Positions 46,822 to 55,124 of a DNA stretch of 64,000 nt are shown here, piece by piece; the stretch's first letter is position 1, and the number at the start of each line of letters is the position of its first letter. The position numbers were made by a program, and so were the translations under genes. Source of the DNA: Nocardioides sp. zg-1230 (GTDB lineage: Bacteria; Actinomycetota; Actinomycetes; Propionibacteriales; Nocardioidaceae); the NCBI RefSeq assembly GCF_013155335.1, contig NZ_JABJQZ010000004.1, positions 248,001 to 312,000 on the forward strand, read 5' to 3'. Under the pieces are notes generated by a model, which saw only the letters and a list, made by a program, of their open reading frames with translations, ran no database searches and was not told the origin of the DNA.

Positions 46822-47895
46822 TCAGCGGCCGCGCACGAGGTTGACGAGCGCCAGGACCACCCAGCCGACGACGCAGATGATGCCGACCGTGCGGAGGACC
46901 GCTGCCAGGACGAGGCCCGCGCCCGCGGCGACGGCGTACGGGGCGACGGACATGACCAGCACGGCGACCGAGAGCAGACCCAGCAGGGCGAGGAGGTACT
47001 TGCCCTGCCACTTCACGCGCCCGAACAGCCCGCGCCCCCAGCGTCCGACACCGCGCGGCAGGTCGCGCACCACGCGGCGCACCAAGACCGCCACCCCGCC
47101 GACGTACGCCGCTCCGACCAACAGGCGCGACCACCACGGGGCCTCGGTCACGAGCAGGACGCCGAGCACGACGACCGCGGCGAACAGCGACCACATCACC
47201 CGCCGGCCGAGGAGCAGGAGCACCGTGTCGAGGTTGTCGCGGACCTGCCGCTGCTGGGGGTCGCTGCTGACGGCACCGCGCAGCAGCCCGGCCGCCCGGC
47301 CGAGGCGACCGCGGTCCATCTCCGAGGCGGCGAGGTTGTTCTGCGCGAGCGTGTGCTGGGGGTCGAGCCCCAGCGCGTTGCGGAACGCCCCCTGGGCGCC
47401 CTCGTGATTGCCCAGCGCGTCGAGGCAGAGGCCGACGAGGTTGTGGGCGTCGGGGCTGTGCGGGGCCGCCTCCACCGCGCGCAGCGCCGCGTCGTAGGCG
47501 TCACGGACCCGCGGCCGGCGCAGGCTCAGCAGAGCGCGGGCGTGCTGGTAGTGCGAGGTGAAGTCGTGCGGCGCCAGCCTCAGCCCGGACTCCGCGGCCG
47601 TGACGGCGCCCGGACCGTCCTTGCGGTCGCACAGCACGTCGACGAGCACGTGGTGGGCGCCGGCGTGCTCCGGGTCGAGCGCAAGCGCGCTGCGGACGGC
47701 CTGCTCCGCCTCCGCGTGCCGGTCCTGGCGGTTGAGCGCCCGGGCCAGCCCCAGCAGGGCGCGGCCCGACCCGGGGTCGGCGGTCAGCACCTCGCGGAAG
47801 CGCTGCTCGGCCTCGGCGTCGCGGCGCAGGTCGAGCAGCTGCTCGGCATGGGCCAGCGCCCGCCAGTCCGCCCCGTCCCCGTCCACGGGCCCCAT
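46822..47895 (-). CDS. TPR-repeat membrane protein
   Basis: 357 residues. About six TPR units in residues 10-230 (RFREVLTADPGSGRALLGLA, AVRSALALDPEHAGAHHVLV, AFRNALGLDPQHTLAQNNLA), then four to five hydrophobic segments (MWSLFAAVVVLGVLLV, WWSRLLVGAAYVGGVAVLV, YLLALLGLLSVAVLVM). The TPRs should face the cytoplasm. CAGGAT lies 7 nt before GTG 47886, an alternative start. It pairs with the AAA+ gene downstream, which itself has TPR-like helices, suggesting a partnership. Confidence 0.87.
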   Translation of the reverse strand: MGPVDGDGADWRALAHAEQLLDLRRDAEAEQRFREVLTADPGSGRALLGLARALNRQDRHAEAEQAVRSALALDPEHAGAHHVLVDVLCDRKDGPGAVTAAESGLRLAPHDFTSHYQHARALLSLRRPRVRDAYDAALRAVEAAPHSPDAHNLVGLCLDALGNHEGAQGAFRNALGLDPQHTLAQNNLAASEMDRGRLGRAAGLLRGAVSSDPQQRQVRDNLDTVLLLLGRRVMWSLFAAVVVLGVLLVTEAPWWSRLLVGAAYVGGVAVLVRRVVRDLPRGVGRWGRGLFGRVKWQGKYLLALLGLLSVAVLVMSVAPYAVAAGAGLVLAAVLRTVGIICVVGWVVLALVNLVRGR

Positions 47896-47912
47896 CCTGA
47901 CAAACTGCTGGG

Positions 47913-49010
47913 GTGACTGCGCGCGACATCGTGATCCTCGGCTCGACCGGGTCCATCGGCACCCAGGCCCTCGACCTCGTGCGGGCCCACCCCGACCGCT
48001 TCCGCGTCGTCGGGCTGACCGCCGGCGGGTCGAACCGTGAGCTGTTCGAGGCCCAGGTCGCCGAGTTCGCGCCGACGTACTCCGGGCTGGGGGAGGAGGC
48101 CTCCACCGAGGCCGCCGGCCGGGCGTGCGACGTCGTGCTCAACGGGATCACCGGTGCCGTCGGGCTCCGGCCCACCCTCGCGGCGCTCGACGCCGGCACC
48201 ACGCTGGCTCTCGCCAACAAGGAGTCGCTCATCATCGGCGGACCGCTGGTGAAGGAGCGCGCCCGACCCGGGCAGATCGTGCCGGTGGACTCCGAGCACA
48301 GCGCCATCGCCCAGAGCCTGCGCGCGGGCTCCGCCGAGGAGGTACGACGCCTCGTCCTCACCGCGTCCGGCGGGCCGTTCCGCGGGCGCACCGCCGCCGA
48401 GCTCGCCGACGTCACGCCCGAGCAGGCCCTCGCCCACCCCAACTTCGCGATGGGCCGGGTCATCACGACCAACTCGGCGACGCTCGTCAACAAGGGGCTC
48501 GAGGTCATCGAGGCCCATCTGCTCTTCGACATCCCCTTCGACCGCATCGACGTCGTCGTCCACCCGCAGCAGCTGATCCACTCGATGGTGGAGTTCGTCG
48601 ACGGTGCCGTGGTGGCCCAGCTCGGGCTGCCCACCATGCTGGTGCCGATCGCGCTGGGGATGGGCTGGCCCGACCGGGTCCCCGACGCCGAGACGCCGAT
48701 CGACTGGACGAAGGCCGCCGACTGGCGCTTCGAGCCCCTCGACGACGTGGTCTTCCCCGCCGTCACCCTCGCCCGCACGGCGGGGGAGCGCGGCGGCACG
48801 GCGCCCGCGGTCTACAACGCCGCCAACGAGGTCGCCGTCGACGCCTTCCACGAGGGCCGGCTGCGATTCCCCGACATCGTTTCCGCGGTGGCACACGTCC
48901 TTGACCGTCACGACGTACCATCGAAGGAGCACCTCACCGTCGACGACGTCCTCGCCGCGGACGCCTGGGCGCGAGCCGAGGCCGCCGCCCTCATCCGACG
49001 CCGCACCTGA
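47913..49010 (+). CDS. dxr: 1-deoxy-D-xylulose 5-phosphate reductoisomerase
   Basis: 365 residues. NADPH-binding [29 protein letters not shown], and the catalytic/metal region [21 protein letters not shown]-like [15 protein letters not shown]. Second step of the MEP isoprenoid pathway; ispG lies two genes downstream. CAAACT lies 6 nt before GTG 47913, a variant leaderless -10. It shares an 18-bp promoter region with the divergent TPR gene. Confidence 0.95.
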   Translation: MTARDIVILGSTGSIGTQALDLVRAHPDRFRVVGLTAGGSNRELFEAQVAEFAPTYSGLGEEASTEAAGRACDVVLNGITGAVGLRPTLAALDAGTTLALANKESLIIGGPLVKERARPGQIVPVDSEHSAIAQSLRAGSAEEVRRLVLTASGGPFRGRTAAELADVTPEQALAHPNFAMGRVITTNSATLVNKGLEVIEAHLLFDIPFDRIDVVVHPQQLIHSMVEFVDGAVVAQLGLPTMLVPIALGMGWPDRVPDAETPIDWTKAADWRFEPLDDVVFPAVTLARTAGERGGTAPAVYNAANEVAVDAFHEGRLRFPDIVSAVAHVLDRHDVPSKEHLTVDDVLAADAWARAEAAALIRRRT

Positions 49011-49040
49011 CGCCCTCACCCCAGAAGGACCCCCACGCAC

Positions 49041-50387
49041 ATGTCCGCCCTGCTCTACACCCTGGGTGTCGTCGCCTTCGTCGTCGCGATCCTCGTCTCG
49101 ATCGGGCTGCACGAGTTCGGGCACCTGGTGCCGGCCAAGAAGTTCGGCTGCAAGGTGCCGCAGTGGTTCATCGGCTTCGGCCCCACCGTGTGGAGCAAGC
49201 AGATCGGCGACACCGAGTACGGCGTGAAGGCGATCCCGCTCGGCGGCTACGTCAAGATCGTCGGGATGCTGCCTCCGGGCGCGGAGGACCTCGTCGAGGA
49301 GACGACGTACGACGAGGACGGCGAGGCGGTGCACAAGGTGCGCCGCTCCAACACGGGCATGTTCACCCAGCTGATCTCCGACGCCCGCGCCGCCGAGTGG
49401 GAGTACGTCAAGCAGCACGACACCGACCGGCTCTTCTACCGCCTCGCGTGGTGGAAGAAGGTGATCGTGATGGCGGGCGGGCCGATGGTCAACATCGCCA
49501 TCGCCTTCGGGCTCTTCACGCTGCTCTTCGCCACCTACGGCAACCCGCGCGACGAGGTCGTCGAGCCGGTCGTGGCCGCCGTGCCCGAGTGCGTGGTCCC
49601 GGTGGAGGACCAGGGCCGGGCCTGCACCGCCGACGACCCGCCCACGCCCGCCAAGGAGGCGGGGATCCGCCCCGGCGACGAGATCCTCAGCTTCAACGGC
49701 ACGCCCTTCCGTGACTGGGACAGCTTCCAGTCGCAGATCCGCGCCAACGCCGACGGCGACGCCGTCATCGAGGTCAGGCGCGGCGACGAGCAGCTGACGC
49801 TGACCACCAACACGACCGTCACGCTGCGCCAGACGTCGATCGAGGACCGCACGCTCACCGAGGTCGGCTTCCTCGGCGTGCAGCCCGAGACCCACCTCGA
49901 GACCGGCGGCGTGCTCTACACCACGCAACAGATGGGGACGATGACCGTCGAGACGGTCAAGGCGCTCGGCCAGCTGCCCGTCAAGGTCTACGAGGTCGGC
50001 CGCGCCATCGTCGGGCTGCAGGAGCGCGACCCCGAGAGCCCCGTGTCCATCGTTGGTGGCGGACGCTTCGCCGGCGAGGCGGCGTCGGCCGAGTCCTTCC
50101 CGGTCATCGACAAGATCGTCACGCTGCTGTTCCTCATCGCGAGCTTCAACTTCTTCATCGGCATGTTCAACTTCGTGCCGCTGCTGCCGCTCGACGGCGG
50201 CCACATCGCGGGCGCCCTCTACGAGGGCCTCAAGCGCGGCCTCGCCCGGCTCCTCGGGCGTCCCGACCCCGGGCACGTCGACGTCGCCAAGCTGCTCCCG
50301 GTGGCGTACGTCGTCGGGCTTGCGATGCTGGTGATGGGCGTGGTGCTCATCGTCGCCGACATCGTCGTACCCCTGCGCCTGAGCTGA
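49041..50387 (+). CDS. Site-2 intramembrane metalloprotease (Rip1/RseP family)
   Basis: 448 residues. Zinc motif HEFGH (His24, Glu25, His28) in the first TM segment, a central PDZ domain ([20 protein letters not shown]) and the LDG motif [16 protein letters not shown] near the C-terminus. It cleaves membrane anti-sigma factors within the bilayer and may act on the anti-sigma-like protein at 19952. Between dxr and ispG as in Mtb (Rv2869c). Confidence 0.94.
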   Translation: MSALLYTLGVVAFVVAILVSIGLHEFGHLVPAKKFGCKVPQWFIGFGPTVWSKQIGDTEYGVKAIPLGGYVKIVGMLPPGAEDLVEETTYDEDGEAVHKVRRSNTGMFTQLISDARAAEWEYVKQHDTDRLFYRLAWWKKVIVMAGGPMVNIAIAFGLFTLLFATYGNPRDEVVEPVVAAVPECVVPVEDQGRACTADDPPTPAKEAGIRPGDEILSFNGTPFRDWDSFQSQIRANADGDAVIEVRRGDEQLTLTTNTTVTLRQTSIEDRTLTEVGFLGVQPETHLETGGVLYTTQQMGTMTVETVKALGQLPVKVYEVGRAIVGLQERDPESPVSIVGGGRFAGEAASAESFPVIDKIVTLLFLIASFNFFIGMFNFVPLLPLDGGHIAGALYEGLKRGLARLLGRPDPGHVDVAKLLPVAYVVGLAMLVMGVVLIVADIVVPLRLS

Positions 50388-50474
50388 CCCGACCAGCCCG
50401 CGGCTGTGCGGGTGGTCCACACCACTGGGCGATCGCCGGACACGGGCTGCCCGCTGTGGAATCGTGCGACGGGT

Positions 50475-50517
50475 GCCGCTGCCCGGGCGTGCGCGGGAGG
50501 CGTGCCCGAGCAGCGGC
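50475..50517 (+). terminator. Hairpin between the site-2 protease gene and ispG
   Basis: Arms GCCGCTGCCCGGGC (50475-50488) and GCCCGAGCAGCGGC (50504-50517), one mismatch, 15-nt loop. Located just upstream of the ispG promoter. Confidence 0.55.
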
Positions 50518-50547
50518 GTCCTGCTGCCCGGCCCGTACGATGGCGCC

Positions 50548-51699
50548 ATGACTTCCGTCGGCCTGGGCATGCCTGCCCTCCCGCCCCCCGTCCTGGCTCC
50601 CCGCCGCAAGACCCGCCAGATCAAGGTGGGGTCCGTGGGTGTCGGCAGCGACTCGCCGATCTCGGTCCAGTCGATGACCACCACGCTGACCTCCGACGTG
50701 AACTCGACCCTCCAGCAGATCGCCGAGCTCACCGCCACGGGGTGCGACATCGTGCGCGTGGCGTGCCCCAGCCAGGACGACGCCGACGCGCTGCCGGAGA
50801 TCGCGCAGCACTCGCAGATCCCCGTGATCGCCGACATCCACTTCCAGCCGAAGTACGTCTTCGCCGCCATCGACGCCGGCTGCGCGGCCGTCCGGGTCAA
50901 CCCCGGCAACATCCGCAAGTTCGACGACCAGGTGAAGGAGATCGCCCGGGCCGCCAAGGACCGCGGCACCTCGATCCGGATCGGCGTGAACGCCGGCTCG
51001 CTCGACAAGCGCATCCTCGACAAGTACGGCAAGGCCACGCCCGAGGCGCTCGTCGAGTCCGCGGTGTGGGAGGCCAGCCTCTTCGAGGAGCACGACTTCC
51101 ACGACTTCAAGATCTCGGTCAAGCACAACGACCCCGTCGTGATGGTGCGGGCCTACGAGCTGCTCGCCGAGGCCGGTGACTGGCCGCTGCACCTCGGCGT
51201 GACCGAGGCCGGCCCGGCCTTCCAGGGCACCATCAAGTCCGCCGTCGCCTTCGGCCACCTGCTCAGCCAGGGCATCGGCGACACCATCCGCGTCTCGCTC
51301 TCCGCGCCCCCGGTCGAGGAGGTCAAGGTCGGCCTCCAGATCCTGGAGTCACTCAACCTCAAGCCGCGCCGGCTCGAGATCGTCTCCTGCCCGTCCTGCG
51401 GTCGTGCCCAGGTCGACGTCTACAAGCTCGCCGAGGAGGTCACCGCCGGCCTCGACGGCCTCGAGGTGCCGCTGCGCGTGGCCGTGATGGGCTGTGTCGT
51501 CAACGGGCCGGGCGAGGCGCGCGAGGCCGACCTCGGCGTCGCCTCCGGCAACGGCAAGGGCCAGATCTTCGTCAAGGGCGAGGTCATCAAGACCGTCCCC
51601 GAGTCGCAGATCGTGGAGACCCTCATCGAGGAGGCCATGCGCATCGCCGAGGGGATGGAGCCGGTTGACGGCGCTGAGGCGACCGTCAGCGTCTCCTGA
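50548..51699 (+). CDS. ispG: (E)-4-hydroxy-3-methylbut-2-enyl-diphosphate synthase
   Basis: 383 residues. GcpE family: [39 protein letters not shown], and the [4Fe-4S] cysteines in [11 protein letters not shown] and [11 protein letters not shown]. Penultimate step of the MEP pathway. Start ATG 50548 chosen because TACGAT lies exactly 6 nt upstream (leaderless); upstream frame extension has no support. Confidence 0.95.
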   Translation: MTSVGLGMPALPPPVLAPRRKTRQIKVGSVGVGSDSPISVQSMTTTLTSDVNSTLQQIAELTATGCDIVRVACPSQDDADALPEIAQHSQIPVIADIHFQPKYVFAAIDAGCAAVRVNPGNIRKFDDQVKEIARAAKDRGTSIRIGVNAGSLDKRILDKYGKATPEALVESAVWEASLFEEHDFHDFKISVKHNDPVVMVRAYELLAEAGDWPLHLGVTEAGPAFQGTIKSAVAFGHLLSQGIGDTIRVSLSAPPVEEVKVGLQILESLNLKPRRLEIVSCPSCGRAQVDVYKLAEEVTAGLDGLEVPLRVAVMGCVVNGPGEAREADLGVASGNGKGQIFVKGEVIKTVPESQIVETLIEEAMRIAEGMEPVDGAEATVSVS

Positions 51700-51758
51700 C
51701 AGCCCCACCGGGTGGGACCGCTGGTCCCGCGCCCTTGCGCACCCCTAGGCTCACGAAG

Positions 51759-52610
51759 GTGCTGAGGACCCGCGAGCAGGTGCGCGTGCTGGGCCCGGAA
51801 GACCGGGACGCGTTCATCGCGCTCGCGGAGCAGGACCCGGTCGTCAACGTCTTCGCCGACTACCGCGCGCGCCTCACCAACCTCGACGAGCGGTGGCTCG
51901 GGGGACAGGTGTGGGGGCGCTTCGAGGGCGACCGGCTCGTCGCGGGGTGCCACCTGGGGGCCAACCTGGTCCCGGTGCAGTGCACTCCCGACGACGTGGG
52001 CGCGTTCGCCGACGTGGCGCTGCGCCGTCGCAACACGGTCGGCACCATCGTGGGCCCCGCCGACGTGGTGGCCGCGCTCTGGGAGATGATCGAGCCGCGC
52101 TGGGCCCGACCCCGCGAGTTCCGCCCCGACCAGCCGCACCTGGAGATGAGGCGGGTCCCGACGATCGCCGCGGACCCCCGCGTCCGGGTCACCACGCCTC
52201 GTGACCTCGACGTGCTCTACCCCGCGTGCGTGGCGATGTACACCGAGGAGGTCGGTGTCTCGCCCGAGAACGACGCCGGTGGGGGAGACCTCTACCGCGC
52301 GCGGATCCAGCAGCTCATCGGTCGCGGCTGGTCGATGGCGAGCTTCGACGACCAGGGGGTGGTCTTCAAGGCCGAGGTCGCCTGCGTCACGCCGTACGCC
52401 GCCCAGGTGCAGGGCGTGTGGGTCCGCTCCGACCGCAGGGGCGAGGGTCTCTCCACCAGCGGCATGGCGGCGGTGGTCTCGCACGTCATCTCCACCGGCC
52501 TGGCCCCGGTCGTCTCGCTCTACGTGAACGAGTGGAACACCCCCGCGCGGGCGGCGTACGCACGGGTCGGTTTCGAGCAGACCGCGACCTTCGCGACGCT
52601 GATGTTCTAG
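51759..52610 (+). CDS. GNAT acetyltransferase with DUF4081-like N-terminal domain
   Basis: 283 residues from GTG 51759, with TAGGCT 7 nt upstream. N-terminal half (VLGPEDRDAFIALAEQDPVV, TIVGPADVVAALWEMI) resembles DUF4081; C-terminal GNAT with VWVRSDRRGEGLSTSGMAAV and LYVNEWNTPARAAYARVGF. Homologue of Rv2867c, conserved after ispG in actinobacteria. Substrate unknown. Last gene of the MEP-protease block before the accessory cassette. Confidence 0.9.
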   Translation: MLRTREQVRVLGPEDRDAFIALAEQDPVVNVFADYRARLTNLDERWLGGQVWGRFEGDRLVAGCHLGANLVPVQCTPDDVGAFADVALRRRNTVGTIVGPADVVAALWEMIEPRWARPREFRPDQPHLEMRRVPTIAADPRVRVTTPRDLDVLYPACVAMYTEEVGVSPENDAGGGDLYRARIQQLIGRGWSMASFDDQGVVFKAEVACVTPYAAQVQGVWVRSDRRGEGLSTSGMAAVVSHVISTGLAPVVSLYVNEWNTPARAAYARVGFEQTATFATLMF

Positions 52611-52614
52611 GCCG

Positions 52615-52647
52615 CACGACGGCGGTGAAAAACATTTGTCCGTCGTG
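52615..52647. promoter_or_regulatory. Dyad CACGACGG / CCGTCGTG upstream of the cassette sigma gene
   Basis: Perfect 8-bp inverted repeat with a 17-nt AT-rich loop, four bases after the GNAT stop. It could be a terminator of the GNAT gene or an operator for the sigma gene. Confidence 0.45.
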
Positions 52648-52676
52648 TATCACACAGGGGTGTACGCGCACCTGAG

Positions 52677-52706
52677 CTGACATGGGGACAATGGTCACCA
52701 TGTCAG
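52677..52706. promoter_or_regulatory. Dyad CTGACATG / CATGTCAG across the sigma start codon
   Basis: Perfect 8-bp inverted repeat with a 14-nt loop. The right arm contains ATG 52700. It could be an operator or an mRNA hairpin that hides the start. Confidence 0.5.
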
Positions 52707-53293
52707 AGGACCGAAGGACTGAGGGGCAGTCCGAGCAGTCACCGTGGGACATGGCCAGTGGGGCGTTCATCGCCTGGCGTTCGGGGGACGCCAAGGCGAT
52801 GGACGAGCTGGTTGCCACGATGACGCCGATCCTGTGGCACGTGGTGCGGGCCTACGGGCACGACCGCCAGAGCGCCGAGGACGTGATCCAGGCGACCTGG
52901 CTCGGTTTCGTACGCCTCCACCGGACCATCGAGGACCCACAGGCGGTCGCGTCCTGGCTGATCACCTCAGCCAGGCGCGGCGCCGCCGCACATGCCCGGG
53001 CCGCGCGACGTGCGACCCCGGTGCAGGACGAGACGCTGCACGCCGCCCTCCCTGACGCGGAGTCGGCCGAGGCGCTCGCCGTGCTCGACGACGAGGCGTC
53101 ACGGCTGTGGGGAGCCGTGGCCTCCGTCGACGAGCGCTGCCGCAAGCTGCTGAGAGTCGTGGCCTTCATGGATCGCCCCGACTACCAGTCGATCAGCCGG
53201 GACCTCGACATGCCGGTCGGGAGCATCGGCCCCACAAGGGCCCGGTGCCTGGCGAAGGTCCGGACCGCCCTGATGAAAGGAGGCGAGCGATGA
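52700..53293 (+). CDS. ECF-type sigma factor of the CHAT/S8 cassette
   Basis: 197 residues from ATG 52700; in-frame ATGs at 52682 and 52691 are possible. Sigma-2 (FIAWRSGDAKAMDELVATMT, YGHDRQSAEDVIQATWLGFV, SWLITSARRGAAAHAR) and sigma-4 (LRVVAFMDRPDYQSISRDL, MPVGSIGPTRARCLAKVRTA). Only two ECF regions. Its stop overlaps the next gene (ATGA). It probably controls the cassette. I see no ECF promoter shared by the cassette genes, so its targets are unknown. Confidence 0.9.
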   Translation: MSEDRRTEGQSEQSPWDMASGAFIAWRSGDAKAMDELVATMTPILWHVVRAYGHDRQSAEDVIQATWLGFVRLHRTIEDPQAVASWLITSARRGAAAHARAARRATPVQDETLHAALPDAESAEALAVLDDEASRLWGAVASVDERCRKLLRVVAFMDRPDYQSISRDLDMPVGSIGPTRARCLAKVRTALMKGGER

Positions 53294-53748
53294 CTGATGG
53301 GGACGCCGCTCTCCTCGGAGACCTACGTGACATGTGGATGACCTACGACCCGCCGCCGCCCGGCCTCGTCGCGACGATGATCGCCGCCGTCGCTGCCGCC
53401 GACCTCGACGCGGAGTGGGAGATGCTCACCCTGGTCCGCGACTCGCGTGACGAGCCCGCCGCCCAGGTGAGGGGGCTCGCCACGTCGCGGATCCTCTACT
53501 TCACCGCCGCCGAGGGCTGGTCGCTCGACGCCGAGCTCGACGAGGGGCAGGTGCGCGGACAGCTGCTCGACTTCGACGGTGACATGGGGGCCGTCGAGGT
53601 CGTGGTGGAGACCACAGACGGGCAGAGCTGGGCCACCGGCCTCGACGAGGTGGGGTTCTTCGTCCTCACCGCCGAGCCGACCGGGTCGGTCCGCTTCACG
53701 GTGCGTGACGGCGACCGGTCGGCGACCAGCCGCTGGATCGAGCTCTGA
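53290..53748 (+). CDS. Small acidic protein, candidate partner of the sigma factor
   Basis: 152 residues, coupled to the sigma gene by ATGA. N-terminus is helical (LLGDLRDMWMTYDPPPPGLV, IAAVAAADLDAEWEMLTLVR); residues 60-152 are beta-rich (LDFDGDMGAVEVVVETTDGQ, GFFVLTAEPTGSVRFTVRDG), like an Ig or carboxypeptidase-regulatory fold. No transmembrane segment and no zinc HxxxCxxC motif. Position says anti-sigma; sequence does not match a known anti-sigma class. It could instead be a target or substrate of the adjacent proteases. No family recognised. Confidence 0.8.
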   Translation: MTDGDAALLGDLRDMWMTYDPPPPGLVATMIAAVAAADLDAEWEMLTLVRDSRDEPAAQVRGLATSRILYFTAAEGWSLDAELDEGQVRGQLLDFDGDMGAVEVVVETTDGQSWATGLDEVGFFVLTAEPTGSVRFTVRDGDRSATSRWIEL

Positions 53749-53770
53749 ACCAGTTCTCCGGAGCCACCCC

Positions 53771-55045
53771 TCACACGTAGGGGCGGCGCAGCTCCTTGAC
53801 CGGCCCGATGGTCGGGTCGGAGTCGCGGACAGCGCGCTTCAGCACCGCCGTGCGGGCGTCCGCGGCGCTCACGCCGTGCTCGCTGATCTCGCGGGCGATC
53901 AGGCCGGCCACGAGCGGGGCCGCGAACGACGTCCCGCTCCACCGCGCCATCCCGGTGCCGAAGACCCGGACGTCGCCCTTGTTCGGGGTCTCGTGGCACG
54001 TGAAGGTCCCGTCGGGGAACGCGTTGACGTGGTTGCGGCCGACGACGTAGACGTCGGCCGACACGCCGAAGTTCGAGAAGGACGAGACCCGCTCGTCGCG
54101 GTCGAGCGACCCGACGCCGACGCACCAGTCGAAGGCGGCCGGCCAGAAGGGGGCGGCCCACGAGTCGTTGCCCGCCGCGGCCACCATGACGCAGTCGCTG
54201 CCCTTGAGGAGGTCCCTGTAGAACGCAGCGAACGCCTTGGAGGGGCGGTCGCGCCACGTGCGGCACCCGGCCGACAGGTTGATGACCTGCGGGTCGTGGG
54301 TCATCGCCTCCTCGAGCTGGAGCAGCATCTCCGACTCCAGGATGCCGCCGCCGCCGACGCCGTCGACCGCGAAGCCCTCGACGAAGATCCGGGTGCGCGG
54401 GGCGGCGCAGCGCACGACACCGGCGATGAAGGTGCCGTGGCCGGCGTAGGGCCGCAGGTGGGCGCCGTTGTTCTCGTCGTCCCCGTCGACCCCCTTCAGC
54501 CACGGCGTGCGGGGATCGGTGGCTGCGGGCGGGTGCCATCCGGTGTCCACGACGACGACGCTGACCTCGTCGCCCTTCTCCTGCGGCTCGATCGGTGGCC
54601 ACGGATCGGTGAGGCCGGTCTCCTCGGGCTCGACGGCCGGGCACGCCGCCCCGCCACCTCCGCCCGGGGAGACGTGCACCCAGTGGTCAGGGGACGCGGC
54701 TCCGTCGGGCAGCCCAGCCTCCTCCAGCAGGTCGAGCACCTCCGGCACCGTCTCGCCCCCCTGACGCGTCGGCAGGACGTAGCGCACGAGGGCTCCGTCG
54801 AGCAGGCGGACGTCGTCGCGCCGCGGCGGCTCGGACAGGACGCCCTTGTCGAGGCGTGCCACCGCCTCCTCGAACACGTCGACGTCCTCGGCGTCCACCA
54901 GCAGGTGGTCGGGGTGGAAGAGGAACGTGAAGTCCGCCGGAGCCTCGGTGTCCCAGTGGACCTGTCCCTCGTTGGCCCTGCGGAGGTGCCGCAGCTGGTC
55001 GGTGGTGCGTCGTCGTCGGTCGTCGCCGATCTTCCAGTCGCTCAT
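53771..55045 (-). CDS. Cytoplasmic S8 (subtilisin-like) serine protease
   Basis: 424 residues. Catalytic Asp167 (VVVVDTGWHP), His203 (AGHGTFIAG), oxyanion Asn293 (AAAGNDSW) and Ser373 (WSGTSFAAPLVAG) all present. Residues 1-150 are a non-catalytic N-terminal domain (FLFHPDHLLVDAEDVDVFEE, VSPGGGGGAACP) without signal peptide, so the enzyme appears to stay inside. TAGCGT lies 6 nt before ATG 55045, a leaderless start divergent from the CHAT gene. Convergent with the sigma pair, 22 bp apart. Confidence 0.92.
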   Translation of the reverse strand: MSDWKIGDDRRRRTTDQLRHLRRANEGQVHWDTEAPADFTFLFHPDHLLVDAEDVDVFEEAVARLDKGVLSEPPRRDDVRLLDGALVRYVLPTRQGGETVPEVLDLLEEAGLPDGAASPDHWVHVSPGGGGGAACPAVEPEETGLTDPWPPIEPQEKGDEVSVVVVDTGWHPPAATDPRTPWLKGVDGDDENNGAHLRPYAGHGTFIAGVVRCAAPRTRIFVEGFAVDGVGGGGILESEMLLQLEEAMTHDPQVINLSAGCRTWRDRPSKAFAAFYRDLLKGSDCVMVAAAGNDSWAAPFWPAAFDWCVGVGSLDRDERVSSFSNFGVSADVYVVGRNHVNAFPDGTFTCHETPNKGDVRVFGTGMARWSGTSFAAPLVAGLIAREISEHGVSAADARTAVLKRAVRDSDPTIGPVKELRRPYV

Positions 55046-55124
55046 GCACCGACGCTAGCGGCGTGCGCGTCTCGGGCCGAGAGGTTTCGGAGAGTTTTCG
55101 ACGTCGATCCGCGAGGATGGATGG

